From assembly GCA_945910005.1 (NCBI GenBank), contig OX246747.1, forward strand, positions 11,747,035 through 11,811,034: 64,000 nucleotides of DNA. Direction: 5' to 3'. Positions within the stretch are counted from its first letter, which is position 1. Every line of letters starts with the position of its first letter. Shown piece after piece: positions 46,470 to 56,414 of this stretch. The position numbers and the translations under genes are program-made. The notes below the pieces were generated by a model. It was not told the origin of the DNA and made no database searches. It worked only from the letters and a program-made list of their open reading frames with translations. This DNA comes from Isoperla grammatica. Taxonomy: Eukaryota > Arthropoda > Insecta > Plecoptera > Perlodidae.

Positions 46470-46560
46470 GATCGATAATTGGGCTGAATGTCTTATATTT
46501 TTGCTACTTGGCTAATCAAGACGATGAGTGTGTGATAATGAAGATGAAATGTGGGGCTCT
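46470..46560 (-). mobile_element. Retroposon fragment, copy 18 (tail end)
   Basis: Tail-proximal 90 bp only (aattgggctgaatgtctt to gtggggctctt). Confidence 0.82.
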
Positions 46561-46640
46561 TGGAATTATTATTCAGAAGTTTAGATGCACCATCTTATTT
46601 TTCTCAGACAAACTCGTCCGTACCGACCAGATCGAGACCC

Positions 46641-47075
46641 GTGAGTCTACCCTGGTTGCGAGGTGAGAGGAAATACGGGAGAGGCCACGGGATAGATACC
46701 TGCTCCAGGATGCCGCCATACGAAGGAGTGAGTCTACCCTGGTTGCGAGGTGGGAGGAAATACGGGAGAGGCCACGGGATAGATACCTGCTCCAGGATGC
46801 CGCCATACGAAGGAGTGAGTCTACCCTGGTTGCGAGGTGGGAGGAAATACGGGAGAGGCCACGGGATAGATACCTGCTCCAGGATGCCGCCATACGAAGG
46901 AGTGAGTCTACCCTGGTTGCGAGGTGGGAGGAAATACGGGAGAGGCCACGGGATAGATACCTGCTCCAGGATGCCGCCATACGAAGGAGTGAGTCTACCC
47001 TGGTTGCGAGGTGGCAGGAAATACGGGAGAGGCCACGGGATAGATACCTGCTCCAGGATGCCGCCATACGAAGGG
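46641..47075. repeat. 87-bp in-frame tandem repeat
   Basis: Five units beginning gtgagtctaccctggttgcg at 46641, 46728, 46815, 46902 and 46989, nearly identical. Relic A has one unit. 87 = 3 x 29 keeps all frames open. Confidence 0.95.
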
Positions 47076-47663
47076 CCAATGAGCAACTGGCCCAAGGAAG
47101 ACTCAACGCAGTAGAATTATTAAACCGCATTACTCGCGTAGATGACAACCATTTCGGGAACTCCTTTCGTCGCCTCTTACAACTAGCAGAGTCACTCTGG
47201 GCCGTATTCTTCCCCGGGCCCAGACGGGTATCAACAAACAACATTAATTCAACTCATATAAATCATGAAGGTTAAAGACTATTAACCGTAGAGGAAGCAG
47301 CGGCCATGGGTGATTATGTTGACCACAAAATTGAAAATAAAGAATTCAAACAATATATTTTTAAATAAACTGGCAAGTTCACTCTTTTGAAAGATGTAGA
47401 CAATTTACGGCGTAAACGTAAGAATGACGACATTGGCCATCGGTCATCGGTGGGCTTGTCTCGAAGATTTCGTTAACGATTTCCCGGCATCCACCACTGC
47501 AAGAAGAGAGCAACTCTTTCAGTCCACAATGTTGGTTAACAAATTGCCTAAACTTGAAAAAAACCACTTTACAGTTTTTGTATTCAAGTGGATGCAAATA
47601 ACTCCTTCCATTACCTCTTAATTCAAACAAATTATATGAGAACTTTAGCAACTAAATACTCGG

Positions 47664-48113
47664 ATGGTTTGTTTGTTGACGGAACTAAGCACTGTGCCGT
47701 CATTGGGGCATTCTTCTGCCACTAGTGGAGATACTCCCACTCGCAGTGCCAGCGTTTCTGGGTATGGAACTAGCCATGGCACTGCTAGAAATAGGTTGGG
47801 TGTTGTCCGTGAGGAACACCAGCTTAGAATGTCACAGCTCAAGTCTACACAAGAGAAGTAAGACGAGCTGCACGACATTCGAATGCGTGAAGCCAGAGCC
47901 GACATGGACGCTGCTCTATCACGTGCCCGTGCCGATGCTGCTCGGGAGCGAGCCGAGGTAGCTCGGGCCGAGATCCCGTCGGTCGAACTCCGGGTTTTAA
48001 AGGTCCGAGCCCGGTTCGAGGAGGCCCGAGCTACCAGGGAAGAGGAACACCTGGAGTTTGACCACGTGCATCGGAGTCGAGCCAGACCAGGAAGACAAAG
48101 ATCACCCCTGTAG
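47664..48113 (+). pseudogene. Coiled-coil ORF with one internal stop
   Basis: One frame reads Ser/Thr-rich sequence (HSSATSGDTPTRSASVSG), then a strongly charged helix: REEHQLRMSQLKSTQEK, TAA at 47859-47861, DELHDIRMREARADMDAALS, RARADAARERAEVARAE, ending at 48113. The composition continues across the stop, so one nonsense mutation is likely. Function unknown; retroelement Gag-like proteins can look so. Confidence 0.5.
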
Positions 48114-48233
48114 TCTATTAAGAGTTGTCCTATGCTGATGCTTGCATTGCTTCTATATTATTATTGTTCTTCTATGCCTTTTTAAGTTATTTTATATTTA
48201 CTTACGCTTTTTTTTTCATCAGTTTTCATCTGT

Positions 48234-48477
48234 ATGTAGGAGAGAGCATGCAAGCACTGTACAGTGTATACAGTCATTATGTAGGAGAGAGCATGCAAGC
48301 ACTGTACAGTGTATACAGTCATTATGTAGGAGAGAGCATGCAAGCACTGTACAGTGTATACAGTCATTATGTAGGAGAGAGCGTGCAAGCACTGTACAGT
48401 GTATACAGTCTTTCAGTAGGAGAGAGCATGCAAGCACTGTACAGTGTATACAGTCATTATGTAGGAGAGAACATGCA
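48234..48477. repeat. 45-bp minisatellite, left part
   Basis: About 5.4 units of gtaggagagagcatgcaagc + actgtacagtgtatacagtc + attat. The unit is rich in palindromes (gcatgc, tgtaca, gtatac). Confidence 0.97.
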
Positions 48478-48865
48478 TTATTATTATTAATGGGGCTTAA
48501 CGTCTCAAATTTATGCAACGATGGCTAATCGAGACGATGACCGGGTAATAATGAAGATGAGAAAGATGATAATGAAGAATAAAGCCACATCCGAATCAGA
48601 TCCATTGTACGTCGCGTGAGTCGTTATACGGGAGGCCAGCAAGGGAGGGCAGGGCCAAGTGGGAGGAGAAATATTCAATGGGTCAGTGGGGGGGTGGGGG
48701 GGGGGGAAGGGGATAGGGGTTTGGACTGCACTTCGTCTGACTTCTCCTCGACCAGTCCGGCTAGGGTGGCCCTACCAGAAGCATACGCTTCCGCCGGCAT
48801 AGCTCTCGGGATCAACAAAGCACGCAAACCTGCCCACCACGATAAGGTAGCAGTCCATGGGCAGG
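48478..48865 (-). mobile_element. Retroposon copy 19, long subfamily, inside the minisatellite
   Basis: 388 bp, with duplication gagagaacatgca (48465-48477 and 48866-48878), itself a piece of the array unit, including the aacatg variant found on both sides. So the array existed before the insertion. Candidate ribozyme 48723-48865. Confidence 0.93.
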
Positions 48866-49862
48866 GAGAGAACATGCAAGCACTGTACAGTGTATACAGT
48901 CATTATGTAGGAGAGAGCATGCAAGCACTGCTCAGTGTATACAGTCATTATGTAGGAGAGAGCATGCAAGCACTGTACAGTGTATACAGTCATTATGTAG
49001 GAGAGAGCATGCAAGCACTGTACAGTGTATACAGTCATTATGTAGGAGAGAGCATGCAAGCACTGTACAGTGTATACAGTCATTATGTAGGAGAGAGCAT
49101 GCAAGCACTGCTCAGTGTATACAGTCATTATGTAGGAGAGAGCATGCAAGCACTGTACAGTGTATACAGTCATTATGTAGGAGAGAGCCTGCAAGCACTG
49201 TACAGTGTATACAGTCATTATGTAGGAGAGAGCATGCAAGCACTGTACAGTGTATACAGTCATTATGTAGGAGAGAGCATGCAAGCACTGTACAGTGTAT
49301 ACAGTCATTATGTAGGAGAGAGCATGCAAGCACTGTACAGTGTATACAGTCATTATGTAGGAGAGAGCATGCAAGGACTGTACAGTGTATACAGTCATTA
49401 TGTAGGAGAGAGCATGCAAGCACTGTACAGTGTATACAGTCATTATGTAGGAGAGAGCATGCAAGCACTGTACAGTGTATACAGTTATTATGTAGGAGAG
49501 AGCATGCAAGCACTGTACAGTGTATACAGTCATTATGTAGGAGAGAGCATGCAAGCACTGTACAGTGTATACAGTCATTATGTAGGAGAGAACATGCAAG
49601 CACTGTACAGTGTATACAGTCATTATGTAGGAGAGAGCATGCAAGCACTGTACAGAGTATACAGTCATTATGTAGGAAAGAGCATGCAAGCACTGTACAG
49701 CGTATACAGTCATTATGTAGGAGAGAGCATGCAAGCACTGTACAGTGTATACAGTCATTATGTAGGAGAGAGCATGCAAGCACTGCTCAGTGTATACAGT
49801 CATTATGTAGGAGAGAGCATGCAAGCACTGTACAGTGTATACAGTCATTATGTAGGAGAGAC
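48866..49862. repeat. 45-bp minisatellite, right part
   Basis: About 22 units, nearly identical. Variants (ctcagtg for tacagtg; gcctgc; aacatg) recur and mark higher-order duplication. 45 = 3 x 15, so + reads MQALYSVYSHYVGES over and over and - reads MTVYTVQCLHALSYI. The 418-codon ORF spanning the retroposon is therefore an artefact of unit length, not evidence of a protein. Confidence 0.97.
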
Positions 49863-51239
49863 TAAAACATAATTATCTTGTTTTTATACGATTTAAACGA
49901 TAACGATACGATTTATTTGTAGTTTGCATAGATTCGGTATTTTAGTAGCTGAAGGTGAAAGTGACCATTTTAACTGTTTAGACTTAGAGACTGCAAAACC
50001 GTTTCATGCAATCTTTAACCAAAATTGTATTTTTTTTCTGAACATTCATTTCTAAGCAATTAAGGGGTATTAAACCTCAAAAATAAAGTGTAATGTTATT
50101 TTGTTTTTTATCCCCATTCTTTATTTAACTTGTTGTTTCAGATGAAACCACGTGCAAGAAACCCGATCATCTTTCAGAAGCAGACTTCGGCAATATTTCC
50201 GTAGGGCTTCAGGTAAAAGAGTTACCAGCGTTATTATTATATTGACAACTTTCTTTGATCCATGTTTATATTAAATTTATTTTTTTGTTTAATAATACAA
50301 TGCCACGTTATATAATCAAGAAATATATATTCAAAAGTCTCAACTTTATATATAATATTGTTCACCATTTTCTGGGTTTCGTCACACGAAATAAATTGAG
50401 AAGGTGGTTGTGCAGGGGTGGCCGCACGAGAAACAACGCATCGAAACAACGCATCCTTCCAACTAATAGCGGTACCGTTATATTTTATGGTTACACCTTT
50501 CTACGTCAACAACAACAAACCCATAGATAGTTGAGACCGTGGCGAGGTTATGGGGCTTCTCACTAACATCAACTTGCAAGTATATAATATTAATGTGTAG
50601 TTAATTACGTTTAAAAATTGTGTCTGCGAAAAACTTATTAAACTATATCAAACGTATTCTTGAATAATAGTAGTAGGCTGCAAGCCTTTATAGTATAGTT
50701 ATGTTTTGAAAAAGTTCTTAAACCTTCTGTCCCACTAATAAAGTGTTTATTTTCCATTTGCAAGCCTTCTAGCTACAGTTTGTTGTTGATATAGAATTTA
50801 AGTGGGAGAAAACGGATAACCGAAGAGTATTAATGGAAAGTTACAATATTGCGCTGCAGAGAATCAACTTTTTAACAAAGTATAGGCTATACAAAACATT
50901 GATAGTCTAAATCTAGTCCTCGGCAGCCAAATATTAAAGACAAAACGTGGATTTTCTAGAGGGGAACGTTGGGCAAGACATGGAAAGATAAAGATACAAG
51001 AAGTGCAAAGCGAGGTAACATGAATGATGGAAGGAGATTTATTGTGTTGCATGGATGCGTAGGGTGGGGGGGGGGGGGGGGTAGAGGTGGTTTTGTCCCT
51101 GAAACCAGTTTACTCTTTGCTTCTGGTAGTAACACTGGTGACTATCATGGTGAAATGAATAGCAATAACTTAGCCTCAATTAAAACTAAAAACAGTTTGC
51201 ACTTCACTACACCAGCTACCGAATAACTGTCTTCCCAGC
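49863..51239. other. Mostly empty, one possible exon
   Basis: 50142-50212 lies between tgtttcag and GTAAAA and reads ETTCKKPDHLSEADFGNISV, so it may be a real exon of an unknown gene. 51066-51082 is a poly-G tract. Confidence 0.35.
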
Positions 51240-51545
51240 AAACACAATTGTCGCGTACCGCCTGCCGCCCGCCCGGGCTACACGAATGGGCCCCGACTGG
51301 GCTGCCCGTGCGGATCCCGCCTAGAAGTGTCCCCTCGGCCGATACGGGTTCCCGTGCGGGCCGCTAGTAGCTGCCCCGGCCATAGCCCGTTCGTGCCCCT
51401 TGGTCTAGTACCGATTGACGCCCGGTTTGAGCCCGTCCATTGACAATACTATGGGCCCAGGGTATGCCCGCGCACTGCCCGCGCTACGCCCGGCCTTGGC
51501 ATCCCTATGAACCCAGTCGACGCCCTGCCTGTCCCCAGTCGATGC
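51240..51545. repeat. GC-rich degenerate repeat island
   Basis: About 300 bp of GC-rich sequence in AT-rich surroundings, starting ccagcaaacac. It is built of variations on gcccgtNcgggc/tatgggccc with roughly 10-20 bp spacing. No open domain; possibly a MITE-like element. Confidence 0.6.
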
Positions 51546-51896
51546 CAGGATAGGATGCACGGGATTAAAGCTGACATGGATCAATTTTTCGATGAAAACT
51601 TATTGAATTCAAGGAGATAAGAGAATCAATAAGGGATCGAGGCCATGCTTCTTAAATCATATGCATGGTTTGATTATCTTTTGTCCTTGAATTAAATAAG
51701 GTTGGATCGAAAAATAGAAACATAAAGCAGGCCTACAATTGATAATAAATAATAATAATGTTTAAATATGAATAAGTTTATTTTATTTCCTTGCATTTTA
51801 ATCTTGATGAAAACCAACTTACATACAAATGTGCATAATATCTTATAAGGTTACACACATTTTAAAATAATATGCAAAAGAGTTAAGAGCTGAGGC

Positions 51897-53090
51897 CTAC
51901 TTATTAAAACATATTTTTGTTAAATATCCAATGCAAAATGGATGCATCAAATATAACCCATCAATGGAACAGTATGTCTATCTATGTAGGACATTGTGGT
52001 AATTAACATTAGCAAGATTGATTACAAAACACATTTTTATGCAAAGTGCTGCACTTATTAAAACATATTTTTGTTAAACATCCAATGCAAAATGGATGCA
52101 TCAAATATAACTTTGAAACAGTATGTCTTTCTATGTAGGACATTGTAGTAATTACTAATTAACATTAGCAAGATTGATTACAAAACACATTTTTATGCAA
52201 AGTGCTGCACTTATTAAAACATATTTTGTTAAATATCCAATGCAAAATGGATGCATCAAATATAACCCATCAATGGAACAGTATGTCTATCTATGTAGGA
52301 CATTGTGGTAATTAACATTAGCAAGATCGATTACAAAACACATTTTTATGCAAAGTGCTGCACTTATTAAAACATTTTTTTGTTAAATATCCAATGCAAA
52401 ATGGATGCATCAAATATAACTTTGAAACAGCATGTCTATCTATGTAGGACATTGTAGTAATTACTAATTAACATTAGCAAGATTGATTACAAAACACATT
52501 TTTATGCAAAGTGCTGCACTTATTAAAACATATTTTGTTAAATATCCAATGCAAAATGGATGCATCAAATATAACTTTGAAACAGTATGTCTTTCTATGT
52601 AGGACATTGTAGTAATTACTAATTAACATTAGCAAGATTGATTACAAAACACATTTTTATGCAAAGTGCTGCACTTATTAAAACATATTTTGTTAAATAT
52701 CCAATGCAAAATGGATGCATCAAATATAACTTTGAAACAGTATGTCTATCTATGTAGGACATTGTGGTAATTAACATTAACAAGATCGATTACAAAACAC
52801 ATTTTTATGCAAAGTGCTGCACTTATTAAAACATATTTTGTTAAATATCCAATGCAAAATGGATGCATCAAATATAACCCATCAATGGAACAGTATGTCT
52901 ATCTATGTAGGACATTGTGGTAATTAACATTAACAAGATCGATTACAAAACACATTTTTATGCAAAGTGCTGCACTTATTAAAACATTTTTTTGTTAAAT
53001 ATCCAATGCAAAATGGATGCATCAAATATAACTTTGAAACAGCATGTCTATCTATGTAGGACATTGTGGTAAGTAACATTAGCAAGATTG
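51897..53090. repeat. Satellite-like array, 153-157 bp units
   Basis: About eight units starting cttattaaaacatatttttg at 51900, 52053, 52210, 52363, 52519 and onward. Two alternating variants differ by the presence of cccatcaatgg versus ctttg, and by an attactaatt insertion. The alternation suggests a two-unit higher-order repeat. Confidence 0.95.
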
Positions 53091-53799
53091 ATTAATTATT
53101 ACCCAACAACACTTGAGAAATAATAGTTGACTTGGTGCTGGATAGTAAATACAAAACTGTATAGAGGTTTCACTGTAGATGAATACAAAAATGGGGCATG
53201 CATACTACAAATTTAAGTTATCGAGTTGTCTACATATAAACACTTATTGGAAAGTCTTGGCACTAACTATTGATTAGCTTAAGGAATTCTACTTCAATGG
53301 AAATAATTACATCTCATAGTTTACATTTTGCAGGACAATTAGACTCACTCAAAGTCACATTACCATTACAAACTTGCACAAAGGGTAGGCCTAACAAAAT
53401 CATGATAGCAAAATATCAACTCGTAAGTATACACACAATTCGCCTGTCTCAATTAAAATCACATTCCATAAACCCTTTTGCTGCAACATTAAAAATCATC
53501 CTGATATCTGGTAAATAAATGATACAAATTGCTTTAACACCCCCAAAATGAAATTTCAAATTTCTACCGAACCTCAAATATGTTTTTATTTTTATTTTAA
53601 GTCTTCCCCACAACCCAGATTTGTTTTTTAATTTTTCACACATTAGTTTCATTGCTGGGATTTTTAGTGTAAAGAAGCATAGTGAAGATATTAAGATATC
53701 CAAATACATGCATGCTGCTGCAATCTACAGTGAAAAATTATTTGAAAAAGTGCCTTATTTACATAAATATTCTGGAGAATATAATAACAAAAATACAAA
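53091..53799. other. No gene seen
   Basis: AT-rich with short ORFs lacking recognisable domains. Confidence 0.5.
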
Positions 53800-54760
53800 A
53801 ACCCCATTCATACATATCGAAACCGTGTTACGCGAACTGTGTTCCGCGTGTCTCATAGCAAGTCTGAACTGTTTCTTTGCCGTGAACAGTGTTCCGGTAC
53901 CCCATTCATACATATCGAAACCGTGTTACGCGAACTGTGTTCCGCGTGTCTCATAGCAAGTCTGAACTGTTTCTTTGCCGTGAACAGTGTTCCGGTACCC
54001 CATTCATACATATCGAAACCGTGTTACGCGAACTGTGTTCCGCGTGTCTCATAGCAAGTCTGAACTGTTTCTTTGCCGTGAACAGTGTTCCGGTACCTCA
54101 TTCATACCTATCGAAGCTGTGTTACGCGAACTGTGTTCCGCGTGTCTCATAGCAAGTCTGAACTGTTTCTTTGCCGTGAACAGTGTTCCGGTACCTCATT
54201 CATACCTATCGAAGCCGTGTTACGCCAACTGTGTTCCGTGTGTCCCATAGCAAGTCTGAACTGTGTTCTTTGCCGTGAACAGTGTTCCGGTACCTCATTC
54301 ATACATATCGAAACTGTGTTATCCGAACTGTGTTCCGCGTGTCTCATAGCAAGTCTGAACTGTTTCTTTGCCGTGAACAGTGTTCCGGTACCTCATTCAT
54401 ACCTATCGAAGCTGTGTTACGCGAACTGTGTTCCGTGTGTCCCATAGCAAGTCTGAACTGTGTTCTTTGCCGTGAACAGTGTTCCGGTACCTCATTCATA
54501 CATATCGAAACTGTGTTATCCGAACTGTGTTCCGCGTGTCTCATAGCAAGTCTGAACTGTTTCTTTGCCGTGAACAGTGTTCCGGTACCTCATTCATACA
54601 TATCGAAACTGTGTTACGCGAACTGTGTTCCGCGTGTCTCATAGCAAGTCTGAACTGTTTCTTTGCGGTGAACAGTGTTCCGGTACACTGATACTCGTAC
54701 ATATCGAAACTGTGTTACGCGAACTGTGTTCCGGTGTCATAACCAACCCGAACAGTGTTT
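53800..54760. repeat. 98-bp tandem array
   Basis: About ten units from cattcatacatatcgaaacc (53805, 53903, then each 98 bp). Inside each, gaactgtgttccg and gaacagtgttccgg are sub-repeats. The right edge decays into variants up to 54850. 98 is not a multiple of 3. Confidence 0.95.
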
Positions 54761-55237
54761 TATTCCGGGAACGGTGTTCCGCGACTCCATCATCATTATC
54801 CGAACTGTACTTTCGCACGGACTGCGTTCCGCACTCTACGACTCCGACCTCCATTCGTCTAATCGAACCAAGGACCACAGGGAGAACGACCACCACAACA
54901 GCACCGGCGGCTCTTCCCAACTAGATTTCTACTGTCCCGCTTCAGTCAACGGATGAGTATGCCCACATGGGAAGACGATATTCATTAGTATAGTACCTAG
55001 CCTACGGACTCATGCAGGCGTTAGGGTTAGTAATTATAGTTAGTGTTTAGAGATAATCATTATGTCAACTTGTCTACAATATAGGAATTACATTAATTAG
55101 TTGTGTCACATTGTACCCCCAATCCTGGCTCCCCGCACTGTCAAGATTCCGACACCCCTGACTATTTTGGTCACACCACAGTATCGGACACAATCCTTCT
55201 ACACTAGGAATTGGAAAGGGCCCATCTCTATTCTTAA

Positions 55238-56408
55238 TAGAGCTGGACCGATTCCGATTCTTGAGAATCGCCGATTCTTCATAGAATCGGCAAAACCGCC
55301 GATTCCGATTCTTGATTCAATGTTTTCAGATCACCGATTCTTTCAAATTTCGAGCCCAAGAAAATAAATTCCAGAAATGGTCGATAATCGAAAGTCGATA
55401 TTGTCGTGCGTGTGCACCAATCACGAGTCTACTTCACTAAGTCGATAGATCGATAGTTGACTTCCATCGTGGTCGAGACTCGCGGTACCAAAGAACTTGA
55501 CGGAAAGAAAAAAATAATCAGTCGCGAGTCATTCGCGCGCCTAGGCCTATAATTTATCTTCCATTTGAAATTGTTTGAAACACTTTGGAAATGTGGACGT
55601 GTTTTCGCGACAGTGATACCAAAGATTCTTATCTTTGGTGATACCCCTTCAACCAGTTCAAAATATGTTCTAGTTTTTTTCGTGTTTGCCCCGCCAAGAA
55701 TTGTGTAATCAAAGAAAATGTTCGTGTGCGCCATGTGCTCTTGAAAAAAGTCCGTTGTGCCGAGGCCTTGGGCCTAGGCCTACTTGCTTAGCCCCCCCCC
55801 CCCCCCTCCCAGCAGCTTTGCAAGTGTTCCACTTCCATTCCTTCCTTGTCAGTGCTAAACGAATCGAACCTAAAACCCATCGTATATGAAATTGAGTGTT
55901 TACTAATTAAGTTGAAAGCCGCAATTGATAGGCCTAGGCCTAGGCGTAACCTCCCTAACCTCAAAATCATGACGCCGGACTGCAACAACAACCAACACGA
56001 CTGTGAGCTCGATGGTAGCTGGTAGAACGGTAGCTAGTAAACCTACCCATCCTTAGGCTCAAACATTTGTAGGCCCAAGTTGTGCCTACAAATGTTTGTT
56101 TTCAACATATCAATGGCTGCGACATAGATTTAAATTTTTACACTGAACTTTGCTTCTAGCCAATTGAAATAGAAAAATAAAATATAAATAGGACAATGGG
56201 CCCTATTGATCAATGAAATATAGGCTAAAGGTATTAGTAGGTCTAATTGTATTACCATAGTCATTTACAATTTTTTTTTTTTTTAGAAAAAGGTAAAAAA
56301 AGATAAAAAATAATCGGCATCGGTGAGAATCGGTGTGTAGAATCGGCAAATAACTAGAATCGGAATCGGAATCGGCATCGGCAAAAAAGTGGAATCGGTC
56401 CAGCTCTA
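55238..56408. mobile_element. hAT-like non-autonomous element with GATTCCGATTC subterminal repeats
   Basis: 1171 bp. Ends are tagagctggaccgattcc (55238) and its exact inverse (ending 56408), the TAGRGCTGG-type end common in hAT elements. Next to each end lie many ccgattc/gaatcgg motifs (55250-55345 and 56310-56400), like subterminal transposase-binding repeats. An 8-bp target duplication is not clear (attcttaa versus attagatt). It ends seven bases from the DUF4806 stop codon. Confidence 0.75.
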
Positions 56409-56414
56409 ATTAGA

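Larger units (their letters stand above)
46250..47695 (+). pseudogene. MULE-like transposon relic B, with a SWIM-gene fragment
   Basis: 46250-46345 repeats the 5' flank of the SWIM relic (32545-32640). 46365-47695 parallels relic A (30100-31250). The frame ARWEEIRERPRDRYLLQDAA is expanded here into five tandem 87-bp units. Unit 1 carries a TGA where the others have TGG. Downstream are FGNSFRRLLQLAES, LVNKLPKLEKNHF, and YMRTLATKYSDGLFVDGT, where the catalytic-D block ends abruptly. This copy fills in sequence missing from A (for example RREQLFQSTMLVNKLP). Confidence 0.6.

Noticed and set aside
46551..47114. ORFs of 187 (+) and 223 (-) codons in the 87-bp array
   Set aside because: Frames other than the ARWEEIRERP one are shadows kept open by the 87-bp unit; the paralogue supports only that frame.
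48616..49872. 418-codon ORF as a repetitive protein
   Set aside because: It runs through a retroposon and exists because the unit is 45 bp (divisible by 3); the opposite strand is open for 358 codons as well.
53621..54956. Chain of overlapping ORFs of 87-120 codons
   Set aside because: Frame-rotating readings of the 98-bp tandem array.
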